DNA of 64,000 nucleotides from JAIEPM01 sp964546815 (GTDB lineage Bacteria > Cyanobacteriota > Vampirovibrionia > Obscuribacterales > Obscuribacteraceae), in contig CAZJLR010000010.1 of NCBI GenBank assembly GCA_964546815.1, forward strand, positions 62,001-126,000. Direction: 5' to 3'. Position numbers and translations under genes: made by a program. Under the pieces are notes generated by a model that made no database searches, was not told the origin of the DNA, and was given only the letters and a program-made list of their open reading frames with translations. This document shows positions 28,001-36,576 of this stretch, piece after piece; the first letter of the stretch is position 1, and each line of letters begins with the position of its first letter.

Positions 28001-29498
28001 ACGAATCCATTGGCTGGACTCCGTTTGAATCAACATCGTAAGAGTCCATTGCCTGAACTCCGCTTGATTCAACATCGTAAGAGTCCATTGCCTGGACCCC
28101 GCTTGATTCAACATCGTAAGAGTCCATTGCCTGGACTCCGCTTGATTCAGCGTCGTGAGATTCAGTCGCTTGAGATTCTTCGGACTCATAGTAGTCCATC
28201 AAACGCGACTGCGAAGATTCTACGCCTTGCCCTTGCGAGCTCAAACCTTGATTGCCAACGCCCCTTAAAGCAGGCGAGCTAGTCGACTGCGACTGCTGAT
28301 ACTGACTAACAGGCATCGCCGGTGGGTCCGGGGGAATATATTGCATCGGCATTACAGGACGTTCTGGTTGCGCATATTGTGATGGCATCGATGGACGTTC
28401 TGGTTGCGCATGATGCACAGGCATCGCAGGCGGCTCTGGTTGCGAATAATTCATCGGCATCGCAGGTGGCTCGGGCTGTGCATAATGCACTGGCATAGTG
28501 GGCGCTTCTGGCGGTATGTATTGCATCGGCATCGCGGGACGCTCTGGAGTGGCGTACTGCGTCGGCATTGCCGGGCGCTCGGGAGCTGCATACTGAGCCG
28601 GCATCGCAGGCGGTTCTGGCGGTGCATAATGCGCAGGCATAGCTGGCGGCTCAGGCGGAGCATAATGAGTTGCGACTGCGGGCGCCTCCGGTCCAACGTT
28701 TCGGTGTCCTAAATGTTCTGCCGCAGGGCTTCCTTCAAGCTCTGGAATATGTGTTAACTGATCAGCAAGCGCGCTAATCAAATCATCACCGGCTGGTTCA
28801 GCTTCAGCAAAAGTTTCGGCAGGCGCCTCACTCCAATCAATTGAAGGATACGCCACCGGCTCTAGCGGCGCAGACGGATCTGCATATTGCCGTGCTGGGT
28901 CCACATACTGATGGGGATCCGCGTACTGAGGGGCGGGTTCCACATATTGATTCGGCTCCGCATATTGCAGTGCAGGTTCTACATATTGATTGGGTTCTGC
29001 ATATTGCCTGGCGTCAGCGTATTGCGATGGCGCTGAGTATTGCTGCGGCGGCACATATTGCGGTGCGGGCTCTGCATAATTTTGCGGCTGAGCATAAGAC
29101 TGCGGCTCAGGCTCGGCGGGGGGCCGATATGATGGAGTTAGGTTAGGGCTGGACAGCCCTGCGCTTCCTGCGGATTCTGTAGAAAGACCTGAGATTAAAC
29201 CTGCAAACGGTGAGGCTTTTCGCTCGCCGCCGCCCCAGATTTTTGTGTTAAATCGAAAAACGGCTGGTGTCTTCGAGAATGACTCGCCTTTTGAGGCGGC
29301 TTGTTCTTGTTCCAGCACAGCCTTCAGGTTCTCGGCAGCTTCTTTGCTGCTGCCGGCAAGGGTCCTGGCGGCTTGAGTTAAGGCTTGCGAGTCTAAGACG
29401 AGCGTATTGCCGGCGGAGGGCGTGCCACAGCTCTCACACAACCGTCGCTGATTGTGGAGTATGTGTCCGCAGGTTTGACAGATGTAGATCTCCACCAT
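25053..29498 (-). CDS. Giant zinc-ribbon, repeat-rich membrane protein (1481 aa)
   Basis: The start ATG at 29498 gives a zinc ribbon at once (MVEIYICQTCGH, CESCG). GTG at 29543 would add 15 residues. Then follow QYAEPNQYVEPA-type repeats, about twelve 12-residue units (PPAMPAHYAPPE), about eight 13-residue units (SYDVESSGVQAMD), 8-residue MESHSPPE units, a basic region (KRRxxK type), a membrane segment (GAIITTGVLFMIFGFPVVVMVYNMV), a Pro/Gly/Ala linker, a compact beta domain (LTGNWRYAF to RGEWHF), a second membrane segment (VLTGLICFLVVAGGIAFWLF) and an Asp/Glu-only tail. A zinc ribbon in the cytosol and the beta domain outside is a plausible topology. Function unknown. Confidence 0.75.
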   Translation of the reverse strand: MVEIYICQTCGHILHNQRRLCESCGTPSAGNTLVLDSQALTQAARTLAGSSKEAAENLKAVLEQEQAASKGESFSKTPAVFRFNTKIWGGGERKASPFAGLISGLSTESAGSAGLSSPNLTPSYRPPAEPEPQSYAQPQNYAEPAPQYVPPQQYSAPSQYADARQYAEPNQYVEPALQYAEPNQYVEPAPQYADPHQYVDPARQYADPSAPLEPVAYPSIDWSEAPAETFAEAEPAGDDLISALADQLTHIPELEGSPAAEHLGHRNVGPEAPAVATHYAPPEPPAMPAHYAPPEPPAMPAQYAAPERPAMPTQYATPERPAMPMQYIPPEAPTMPVHYAQPEPPAMPMNYSQPEPPAMPVHHAQPERPSMPSQYAQPERPVMPMQYIPPDPPAMPVSQYQQSQSTSSPALRGVGNQGLSSQGQGVESSQSRLMDYYESEESQATESHDAESSGVQAMDSYDVESSGVQAMDSYDVESSGVQAMDSYDVDSNGVQPMDSYGDDSSSSQLVNSYDADENGVQAMDSYETENADVEPMTSYHGEFNDTQQDDAFEAPPDVVQRMESYAEESAGTYEDDAPENHWIESDEPQAMDSYDTDPRVMQEYDPSLQESHSPPEMGSHNPPMMESHSPPIMESHSPPEMEAHSPSQLESHEFSSVGHECVDEEVAQPSKSDENSAFTPGWRPSKAAEPFPAAVPQSAVHEAAVPEAAFPAAVFPAAPELETESRPDLEPPQAAAQAHEPEPQKTTEHSKSSASVFPAVFPAAVEVKAADEPDEAPQPVDNSVTRFIDANSEDNLPQQSSPQVKAEHETNEASSTGSESAEAEHALGGKTSFPRRVHKKKLRTENRHSDTVVSPVESDDAADAVKIVASTSKGKDSTQAATADAETDELEARKQRFAQKRQKNKETASASKRSSGTVNIFGKSISKGAIITTGVLFMIFGFPVVVMVYNMVTIVNNFTSSKQSDSGSPFASIASGAGGFHFPGLPSAPSMPGARGLPSLPQRQSAAAQFPIESKPAKSEPLEDFLPSEQAQPAALPGPTASQSPASPPGSAPGLSGFSIPGLGSGPAQGSAPGQSAQSPAGATSGQAPGVIPGPAQAPASGPAQAQGPGLAAGPAPGPAPVPADQPASLPAAQTAQVPPIATPASQPPPGTAAATTGQAAQGVPAGASGAKPQATPPAPPKPPAIPKVVTNLTGNWRYAFQNSNKSVVNGAIVIKQTGEVFRGAGEDAMGEFLIKGKFHKGVATFGKIYIKDGKPMNKPISYSGKVTQAVLYEAAAPIMRGEWHFARPNGPPLSGKFKAQLQPPHPKAQANASQASAPPAGNNAAAPPHESLADIMNEVPTDLPPQPQQGMQAAAPPGMQTSLSPGVPNVVPGDVSSMVPVDASAPQGASSTVSQSDNLNNGIAGVQALFTQVLTGLICFLVVAGGIAFWLFGPNGMIKKWQEQSAIDSRKAAFKAAADDEDDAADDDDEEDEDEEDSKK
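28020..28160. repeat. Tandem 39-bp minisatellite inside the giant gene
   Basis: Nearly identical 39-base units, each containing CATCGTAAGAGTCCATTGCC, repeat in tandem and encode the 13-residue unit SYDVESSGVQAMD. Degenerate units continue to about 27890. High identity suggests recent expansion by slippage or recombination. Confidence 0.8.
28300..28675. repeat. Tandem 36-bp repeats inside the giant gene
   Basis: Around ten to twelve 36-base units encode PPAMPxxYAxPE. Each contains a variant of GGCATCGCAGGCGG. They are more diverged than the 39-bp units nearby. Confidence 0.75.
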
Positions 29499-29608
29499 CT
29501 GTTGTATCCAAAGGGAATACTTACTTGATGTTAGCCGTATCACAGCAAAAGAGCAACAGAAACAGGAACTCGTTGCTGTGCTTGAAATCAGAGAAAGCGT
29601 TACTGGGG

Positions 29609-30226
29609 CTATTTCTTGGTCATTACAGTGAGTAGTTCTTGCCCTTTGCGATCGGCTACCGAATCTTGCGGCTGATAAGCGATTTCGATGTCGAAAGTCT
29701 TGTCGAAAAGTTCAAAAATCTCGCTTTTGTTGACATGAAATGGCGGTCCGCCGGCGCGTTCGGGCACCAACCACCACAATGCGATGAATTTGCCACCAGG
29801 ACGAATGAGGTCACGCACAGTCCAGGCATAGGTGCGGCGAGAGCTAGGGTCAATTGCGCAAAAGGCACAATGCTCTAAAACATAATCGTAATATCCAAAA
29901 TATTCAGTTATGTCGAAAAAGTCTTTTTGAAGCAAAAAGCCATTTGTGCCCAGCAAGCCAGCTTCGTGCAAACGCTTTGATGTTTCTTGCACTGCCGATG
30001 GTGCAAAGTCAATTCCCGTTACCTCAAATCCGCGTTTTGCAAAGAGTACACACTCGTGACCCCTTCCGCAGCCTAGCACAGCCATTTTGCCAGGCGCCAC
30101 CGTATATGGTGACGACAAAAACGTCTGCAACGGAGGGGCCGCTTTTCCAAGATCCCACGGAGTCTTTTTCGTTTGGTAGAGATTCTCCCAAAACGCTATG
30201 CTGTCCGTTTTAACCTTTTGCTCCAT
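29609..30226 (-). CDS. SAM-dependent methyltransferase, thiopurine methyltransferase-like
   Basis: The protein is 205 aa from ATG at 30226 (GGGG six bases upstream; GTG at 30238 would add four residues). The TPMT-family pattern is clear: FWENLYQTKKTPWDLGKAAP at the start, SAM-binding motif I AVLGCGRGHECVLFA, acidic loop VTGIDFAPSAV and motif LIRPGGKFIALWWL. Such enzymes methylate S, Se, Te or halide acceptors. The substrate cannot be predicted. It should be cytosolic. It lies between the giant zinc-ribbon gene and the tail-anchored protein, all on the minus strand. Confidence 0.88.
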   Translation of the reverse strand: MEQKVKTDSIAFWENLYQTKKTPWDLGKAAPPLQTFLSSPYTVAPGKMAVLGCGRGHECVLFAKRGFEVTGIDFAPSAVQETSKRLHEAGLLGTNGFLLQKDFFDITEYFGYYDYVLEHCAFCAIDPSSRRTYAWTVRDLIRPGGKFIALWWLVPERAGGPPFHVNKSEIFELFDKTFDIEIAYQPQDSVADRKGQELLTVMTKK

Positions 30227-30310
30227 CGCAAACCCCACTTGGGCGTCCGCAATATTCTAGTATATTTAGCAGGCTGCAAGGCAGGACTTAGCTTATTTGA
30301 ACTTGAAAAG

Positions 30311-30676
30311 TCAAAAACGGAAGTTCATGACAAAGTAGAGGAATATGCAGCCTAGCAAGAAAGTCATACTTGCAAGTACCATCACAAACATACGCTCACT
30401 GTCCAAAACCCGCTTGGTTTCGTAATCGCGCATATTCGAAACCGCGTTTCGCTGCGCATCAGTAACTTGCTCACCACGCTCAGCGGGCACCGACTGCCAG
30501 TTTTTGAGAATAACCTGGTCGCGTCGCATGACCGAGGCGCGACGCTCGTCACCCTTGGGAATGTGTGCTTGAAACTCATTGCCTACTGATTGCGATTCAT
30601 AAAAAGCAAGCGAAGCATGTTGCCGAACGGCTTTATTCGGCTGAGGCAAAGTATTGCCAGTTCTCAACTTAGTCAT
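30311..30676 (-). CDS. Small C-tail-anchored hypothetical protein
   Basis: The protein is 121 aa and its ATG is preceded by GGAGGG with a five-base spacer. About 95 polar, charged residues (many Arg, Gln and Glu) are followed by one membrane segment at the very C-terminus (MFVMVLASMTFLLGCIFLYF), so it would be a tail-anchored inner-membrane protein with its N-terminus in the cytosol. I do not recognise a family. It follows the ETF operon with a 175-bp gap and may have its own promoter. Confidence 0.72.
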   Translation of the reverse strand: MTKLRTGNTLPQPNKAVRQHASLAFYESQSVGNEFQAHIPKGDERRASVMRRDQVILKNWQSVPAERGEQVTDAQRNAVSNMRDYETKRVLDSERMFVMVLASMTFLLGCIFLYFVMNFRF

Positions 30677-30851
30677 GACGACCCTCCAGCCTCAATGCGG
30701 AAGCAGACCCCCACGAGGCACCAGCGGACTGTTATACAGGAAGAAACGTACCGAAGCCTAGCCAATACTAAGAGAAACAAAAGCAACTGCAAATGCAATC
30801 GCGCACGATTTCCCAACTATCCGCGAAGAGGTTCAAGCTGTCAAGTGAATT

Positions 30852-32567
30852 TTAGAGTCCCATGAAGTCCGGACCACTGCCTTGCTCAGTGGGGCGCACT
30901 TTCAAGTTTACTTCCGGACACACAATTTCACAGGTTCTGCATTGAATGCAATTTTCAAGTGACATTCCGTGTTTCCGCAAATCAGCGACAATATCAATGC
31001 GGTGTACTTCAGCAGTGCAATCCGCAACGCATGGTGTTGTTTTGCCCAGACCCTCGTACTTCTTTATGCACTTCACGCATGTATCAGAGTTGAACTCATC
31101 AATGTGCATGTTGCCTTCGTGGTACTTCGTGTTTGCGAAGAACACAGCATCAGCGCGTGAGTAGATTGTTGTTTTGTCGAATGTGCTTGGCTCAACTTTG
31201 GGCGGTGTGAAGTCAGGCACAATATGTTTGTAATCTGCCTGGTATTTGATGGGCCCAATGTCTTTCCCTTGCTCCATCAAACCGAGTGCGCGCAAGCCAT
31301 CGCCTGCTGCCTGGAATGGATTTGGGAAACCAGCTTTGATAACGCCCAAAATTGGGTGTCCGCTATCAACGCCTTTTGCAACTTTCGGCAAATACTGTCC
31401 GAGCAAGCGCGGGTTTTCCATGAATGTCCAACGGAAATAACGGTCATGGTAGGAGTCTTTGATTACAAACGAGTCTTCAAGACGCTTTTGGTAAGGAGCA
31501 AGAGCTGCTTCGCTCAAGTCATCTTTAGCGATACCATCCATGATTACTTCAGCTGCTACGCGACCACATTCAAGAGCGCGGTCGATGCCTGCCAGAGTTT
31601 TTACGTTGAGTACGCCGAGTGCGTCTCCGAGGAGCAATGCACCTGGCACATAGAATTTCTTAGGCAGGCTGTAATAGCCGCCTTCCGGAAGCAACGCAGC
31701 TCCATACTTGAGCAATTTGCCGCCCTTGATCATTGACTGAATCCAGGGGTGCATTTTGTACTCTTGCAACTTGAGTTGCGGGTTCATGTTTGGGTCTTTG
31801 CTGTCTAAGCTGATGACCATTCCGATAGTAAGTTTTTTGTCCTTCATGCCATAAACAAAGCCACCACCGAAGGTGCCTTCTAGCAGAGGATAACCCAGCG
31901 TATGCCAGACTTTACCAGCATAATCGTCGTTGACTTGCCAGACTTCTTTTACGCCAACCGACCAGATTTGCGGACAATCACGCAGCTGGAATTTTTCAAT
32001 AATGTCACGCGAGGTGAAGCCTTTGTCGCCGAAGCAGACTACCTTGCCGTAAACATAATCATCTTCCGATTGTGGCTTTTCGGCTACGGCAACACCAACA
32101 ACTCTGCCGTTCTCGATAGCAACGCTGTGTGCTGAGAAGCCGTTAAAAAGGTCGAGAGCGACGTTTGGAACTTCCTTAGCCAACTCTTGAACTTTCATTG
32201 CCATCCAGGCGACCACGTTGCTGAGCGTCAGCACCATGTAGCCTTTCTTGTCAAAAGTATTGGGATAAAGCGAAGGTGGAATGTCCCACTTTTTCTCTAA
32301 GCCCAAAACAGAAAAATTGCTATCGTCGCAAATAGCTTCGATAGGGAAGCCCATATCTTTATAGTTGGGCCAAACCTTTTCCAAAACATGAGGGTGACTG
32401 ACGGCTCCGCTCACAATGTGCGAACCGAAGTCTTTGCCCTTTTCCAATATGGCGACAGTAAGTTCTTTACCACTTACTTTCGCCAGTTCGAGCAGACGGT
32501 ACGCCAAAGTGAGATTTGACGGGCTTCCGCCTACGAGGAGAACATCATACTCAATGCGAGTGGACAA
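30852..32567 (-). CDS. Electron transfer flavoprotein:quinone oxidoreductase
   Basis: ETF-QO takes electrons from reduced ETF and passes them to the membrane quinone pool. The protein is 571 aa, starting at a TTG that overlaps the end of etfA by 17 bases. An FAD domain is indicated by the C-terminal GD motif (PGALLLGDALGVLN). A C-terminal ferredoxin-like domain has CIQCRTCEIVCP and the family-typical ending GSGPDF. The N-terminal dinucleotide-binding loop is odd: GGSPSN instead of the usual GxGxxG. It could be an ETF-QO variant or a FixC-like relative. The operon context with etfB and etfA supports the role. Confidence 0.88.
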   Translation of the reverse strand: MSTRIEYDVLLVGGSPSNLTLAYRLLELAKVSGKELTVAILEKGKDFGSHIVSGAVSHPHVLEKVWPNYKDMGFPIEAICDDSNFSVLGLEKKWDIPPSLYPNTFDKKGYMVLTLSNVVAWMAMKVQELAKEVPNVALDLFNGFSAHSVAIENGRVVGVAVAEKPQSEDDYVYGKVVCFGDKGFTSRDIIEKFQLRDCPQIWSVGVKEVWQVNDDYAGKVWHTLGYPLLEGTFGGGFVYGMKDKKLTIGMVISLDSKDPNMNPQLKLQEYKMHPWIQSMIKGGKLLKYGAALLPEGGYYSLPKKFYVPGALLLGDALGVLNVKTLAGIDRALECGRVAAEVIMDGIAKDDLSEAALAPYQKRLEDSFVIKDSYHDRYFRWTFMENPRLLGQYLPKVAKGVDSGHPILGVIKAGFPNPFQAAGDGLRALGLMEQGKDIGPIKYQADYKHIVPDFTPPKVEPSTFDKTTIYSRADAVFFANTKYHEGNMHIDEFNSDTCVKCIKKYEGLGKTTPCVADCTAEVHRIDIVADLRKHGMSLENCIQCRTCEIVCPEVNLKVRPTEQGSGPDFMGL

Positions 32568-33690
32568 CGGCCTGTACCCCCTGCTTCTCTTTGCTGGACT
32601 CTGATTTTAACGCTTTGATCATCTCAGGAATTACCTGATAAACATCGCCGACGATACCGTGATGAGCAAATTTGAAAATTGGCGCATCAGGATCTTTATT
32701 GATTGCGATAATTGTGCCCGACTTGGACATGCCTACTCTATGCTGGATTGCACCAGAAATTCCGCAAGCGATGTACAACTTAGGTCTTACTGTTTTGCCG
32801 GTTTGTCCGACCTGATTTTCATATGGAATCCAACCAAGGTCGACTACTTTACGCGAAGCGCCGATGGCGGCATTTTCGAAGCAGTCAGCAAGCTCTTTCA
32901 ACAGTTTGAATCCATCAACCGATTGAAGACCAAAGCCACCAGCAATGATGACATCAGCTTCGGTCAACTTAAGCCCCTTCGACACTTCGCGAACAACGCG
33001 ATCAACTTCAAGGCGGTAATCTTCCGGCTTGAGATTTACCGGTATTTTGATAATTTCGCCAGGTCGATTAGGATCTGCCTTCAAAGGAATCATCACACCG
33101 GGGCGTGTGGTTGCCATCTGTGGATTTTTCCACGGTCCTAAAATACGTGCTTTCAAACTTTCGCCGAAACTCGGACGAATCGCATACAAGCAGTCTGGAT
33201 ATAAACCGAGTTTTGTCGGGTCTACTTTGCTTTTGTGCTCGTAAGGTCCGATGTCCAACTCTGTACAGTCAGCGGTCAAACCTGTTTCAAAATGGGCTGC
33301 AATACGCGGTGCCAGGTCGCGACCAGTAGTGGTGGAACCAAGCAAGCAAACGTGCGGTGGTTCCGGCAGAGAGTCGAGCATGTCGATAAGCACTCGACGA
33401 TAAGGAAGAGTGCGGTAATTAGTCAATGACTCATCATCAGCGACATAAACAAAATCAGCGCCATATTCAACCAACTTCTTGGGAATATCGCCCAGCTTGT
33501 GACCCATGACGATACTCAAAACCTTGGTTCCAAGCTTGCCAGCCAAAATTGTTGCGGCACCGAGAAGCTCGAGAGTGACGGGCTGCAATTCGCCCAAGAT
33601 TTGTTCAGCAACGACAAGCACATTGCCGCGCGGCGTTTCGTGAACTGGAAGTGCTGTTTCTTCCGTAACTTTTTTCTCTTCTCCGCTCAT
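32551..33690 (-). CDS. etfA: Electron transfer flavoprotein, alpha subunit
   Basis: The alpha subunit (379 aa) binds the electron-transferring FAD and pairs with EtfB. The C-terminal FAD signature is complete: LYIACGISGAIQH followed by an AIN motif after a Gly-rich turn. The N-terminal extension of about 20 residues is acidic and polar. ATG at 33690 overlaps the etfB stop codon (ATGA), so translation is coupled. With etfB and the quinone oxidoreductase it forms a complete path from acyl-CoA dehydrogenase-type enzymes to quinone. No dehydrogenase gene is in the window. Confidence 0.95.
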   Translation of the reverse strand: MSGEEKKVTEETALPVHETPRGNVLVVAEQILGELQPVTLELLGAATILAGKLGTKVLSIVMGHKLGDIPKKLVEYGADFVYVADDESLTNYRTLPYRRVLIDMLDSLPEPPHVCLLGSTTTGRDLAPRIAAHFETGLTADCTELDIGPYEHKSKVDPTKLGLYPDCLYAIRPSFGESLKARILGPWKNPQMATTRPGVMIPLKADPNRPGEIIKIPVNLKPEDYRLEVDRVVREVSKGLKLTEADVIIAGGFGLQSVDGFKLLKELADCFENAAIGASRKVVDLGWIPYENQVGQTGKTVRPKLYIACGISGAIQHRVGMSKSGTIIAINKDPDAPIFKFAHHGIVGDVYQVIPEMIKALKSESSKEKQGVQAVVHSH

Positions 33691-34520
33691 GCTTTCACAA
33701 ATTCCTTGACGTTTGTTGCCTTGATCACTTCATCAACAAGCTCATGCACTGCAGCACCTTCGTACATTTTGCAGCTGCCACCGATTTCGCCGACTTTGTC
33801 TGTGTGAGCAACAATTGTCGGAGAGCCTTTCAAGCCACAGCGTTCTGCTTCAGCACCAATCAAATCGAGATCGATTGTAGTGATGTATTTCTTGAGCTCT
33901 TCGGGGTTGCGTTGCAACCATTGCACTTTCCATGCACCCCTGAATGCTTTGTATTCAAGGTGGTGGTAGGAGTTTGCAACTGTCACTAGCAAAGGCATTT
34001 CAGACCTCACGTATTGAACTCCGCCTTCAATAATGCGGCGAGCCACGGCTTTGTCGTTTTCGATGCCGAAATCTTCGCAGTAAGTGACTTGAGGTAAGTT
34101 CAATCGCTCAGCCAATTGTGGTCCGACTTGAGCGGTGTCTCCGTCAGTCGTCTGCAATCCACAGAATATAAGGTGGAATGGTCCCAACCATTTGATAACT
34201 TTGTGGAGGGCATAGGCTGTCGCCAGTGTGTCTGACGCTGCCAAACGTCTGTCAGATAGCAGTACGCATCTGTCCACGCCGTGCTCTAAAGCTTCCAAGA
34301 GGATTTCCTGGGCGGCTGGTGGACCCATTGAAATGGCTGTAACCCTTCCACCGTATTGTTTTTTAGTGAAAAGAGCTGCTTGAAGAGCGTAGCGGTCGAA
34401 TGGGTTTAGCATTCGCTTTGCTTTCGCTCTATCGATGGTCCCGTCAGGGTTAATCCCTGCTTTAGAACTCTGGTCGGGGACCTGTTTGATCATGACAAAA
34501 ATGTCGTAGGGGCCTGGCAT
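33687..34520 (-). CDS. etfB: Electron transfer flavoprotein, beta subunit
   Basis: The beta subunit (277 aa) has the family start DIFVMIKQVPDQ, the NPFDRYALQAAL segment, the GLQTTDGDTAQVGPQLAERL signature and a long C-terminal arm (SPTIVAHTDKVGEIGGSCKM). It is the first gene of the operon etfB-etfA-ETF-QO, with AGGA seven bases before the ATG. The 274-bp upstream region includes the 12-bp palindrome ATCTTTAAAGAT (34580-34591), which could be a regulator site, but no promoter is convincing. A bifurcating ETF cannot be excluded from sequence reading, but the partner ETF-QO argues for the ordinary quinone-linked type. Confidence 0.95.
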   Translation of the reverse strand: MPGPYDIFVMIKQVPDQSSKAGINPDGTIDRAKAKRMLNPFDRYALQAALFTKKQYGGRVTAISMGPPAAQEILLEALEHGVDRCVLLSDRRLAASDTLATAYALHKVIKWLGPFHLIFCGLQTTDGDTAQVGPQLAERLNLPQVTYCEDFGIENDKAVARRIIEGGVQYVRSEMPLLVTVANSYHHLEYKAFRGAWKVQWLQRNPEELKKYITTIDLDLIGAEAERCGLKGSPTIVAHTDKVGEIGGSCKMYEGAAVHELVDEVIKATNVKEFVKA

Positions 34521-34794
34521 TTGAGTATCCTAAGACTAGACGCCTAAAATCTTAGCGGGTCTGACTAGATCTCTATTACATCTTTAAAGATATTGATGGT
34601 TTGAGCTTATTGTAGCTTCATATGAGGAAAAGCGACGACACGCCTGGCTTTCTGGCGATATAGCCCTGTCCTCTTTGCAATGAGAAGGGCTTGTAGTAAG
34701 CAAGATGAGCATTATAAGCCTTTAAATTTGCGATAATCTGCCAATCCGAATTCGGGTGAGAACAGCATAAACACTCACATAGGGCAGAAAAGTC

Positions 34795-36567
34795 GTGAAA
34801 AAACGAAATAACACTTTGCACATGGCATCCGTTTGTCTGATTTTGACGGCACAATCGTTGGCCGCATACGCCAGCGATTCACCAAACTCAAAACCTATAA
34901 AAGTAGCAGCAGCCGAGTCTGCACACGCAGAAGAAGCGGCTTTTGAGCAATTGGTAGACAAATATTTCGATTATCTTTTCAAGACAAACCCCGGAGACGC
35001 AACAGCGATGGGCTTCCATCAATATGATGCTCTTGCGCCCGATTTTTCTGCCGCTGCAATTCAGAGCAAAATCGAAGAACTAAAGTCATTTGCCAAGCAA
35101 TTCGACGCCCTAAAGAAAGACGGGCTTTCGGCTCAGTCAAAAATTGATTTGCAATTGATTCAATCGCACACAAATTCATGGCTGCTCATGAATGAAGAAC
35201 TAAAAGCCTGGCAAAAAAATCCAGATCAATATAGTTCAGAAGCAAGCTCGATGGTTTACAACCTTTTGACCAGAGATTTTGCGCCTCTGAAAGACAGACT
35301 AAAGCTAGTCATAGCACGCGAAAAGAAGATCGGCGACTTGCTGAAAGCAGGCAAAGCCAATTTGAAAAATCCGCCCAAGATTTACACTGAAGTTGCCATA
35401 GAACAACTGCCCGGCATCATCAGCCTTTTCAAAGATTCGGTCACAGAGAAATTCAAAGATGTGACTGACAAAGAATTGAAAGCCGAATTCGAAAAGACAA
35501 ACAATGAAGTAATTGCCGAGCTGCAAGACTACTTGAAGTTTTTGAAAGAAGAAGTACTGCCGAAATCAGTGCCAAATTTCGCTTTTGGCGAAGACATTTA
35601 CCGCAAAAAATTGCTTTACGATGAAATGGAAGAACACACCATTGATGAGCTTCTCGCTCAGGGCGAAACTGAATTGAGACGCTTGCAGAAAGAGTTTATC
35701 GAAACAGGCAAAGAAATTGACCCGAAGAAAACGACACTTGAAGTATTCACATCCATTTCAAGCGACCATGCGCCGCCAGACAAGCTGCTTGCCAGCATTG
35801 CCGGTGTTTTAGATCAACTCAGGCAATATTGCATCACGCACAACATCATTTCTATTCCTTATGACGACAAATTGAAAGTCGAAGAAACTCCGGCATTCAT
35901 GCGCGCGCTGACATTTGCTTCAATGGACTCTCCAGGAGCATTTGAAACAAAGGCAAAAGAGGCTTACTACTACGTAACCCTTCCTGAGCCAAGCTGGTCA
36001 AAAGAACGCACGGAAGAACATATGCGCTCTTTCTGCAAATACGACGTCATCAACACAAGCGTACATGAGGCTTTTCCAGGACACTTCGTGCAAGGACTTT
36101 GGGAAAGAAAAGCACCTTCTAAAACAGCGAAAATTCTAGGGGCTAACTCAAACGTCGAAGGCTGGGCACACTATTGTGAGCAGATGATGATAGAGCAAGG
36201 CTTAGAAAACGGCGACAAAAAGCTCAAAATGGTTGTGCTGCATGATGCATTGTTGCGCTGCTGCCGCTACATGGTGGGTATCAAAATGCACACCAGAGGC
36301 ATGAGCATGGAAGACGGCATCAATTACTTTATTAAGGAAGGCTACATGGAGAAAGCCAACGCCGAAAGAGAGACAAAACGCGGCACCATGGACGCTACCT
36401 ACCTTGTATATACGCTGGGCAAACTTCAATTGATCGCATTGCGCGATGACTACAAGAAACTAAAAGGCGCGGAATTCAGTCTCAAAGATTTCCACGACAA
36501 AGTAATGGCAACAGGCAAACCTCCAGTGAAAATCATCAGGCAGATTTTATTGGGAACCAACAAGTAA
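34795..36567 (+). CDS. Secreted DUF885 metallohydrolase-like protein
   Basis: The protein is 590 aa with a GTG start and a signal peptide (core MASVCLILTAQSLAAYA). The DUF885 signature HEAFPGHFVQ is present (residues about 423-432), with a downstream EGWAHYCEQM helix that would complete an HExxxGH...E-type metal site like that of M2/M32-like peptidases. DUF885 proteins are thought to be periplasmic peptidases or hydrolases, with few characterised. A thioredoxin-like gene follows nine bases after the stop codon, pointing to a two-gene unit working outside the cytoplasm. Confidence 0.88.
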   Translation: MKKRNNTLHMASVCLILTAQSLAAYASDSPNSKPIKVAAAESAHAEEAAFEQLVDKYFDYLFKTNPGDATAMGFHQYDALAPDFSAAAIQSKIEELKSFAKQFDALKKDGLSAQSKIDLQLIQSHTNSWLLMNEELKAWQKNPDQYSSEASSMVYNLLTRDFAPLKDRLKLVIAREKKIGDLLKAGKANLKNPPKIYTEVAIEQLPGIISLFKDSVTEKFKDVTDKELKAEFEKTNNEVIAELQDYLKFLKEEVLPKSVPNFAFGEDIYRKKLLYDEMEEHTIDELLAQGETELRRLQKEFIETGKEIDPKKTTLEVFTSISSDHAPPDKLLASIAGVLDQLRQYCITHNIISIPYDDKLKVEETPAFMRALTFASMDSPGAFETKAKEAYYYVTLPEPSWSKERTEEHMRSFCKYDVINTSVHEAFPGHFVQGLWERKAPSKTAKILGANSNVEGWAHYCEQMMIEQGLENGDKKLKMVVLHDALLRCCRYMVGIKMHTRGMSMEDGINYFIKEGYMEKANAERETKRGTMDATYLVYTLGKLQLIALRDDYKKLKGAEFSLKDFHDKVMATGKPPVKIIRQILLGTNK

Positions 36568-36576
36568 GAGAAATAA

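Noticed and set aside
28404..28712. Open frames on the plus strand inside the giant repeat gene
   Set aside because: They arise from the skewed base composition of the tandem repeats and give His/Arg-rich low-complexity translations. They have no independent coding support.
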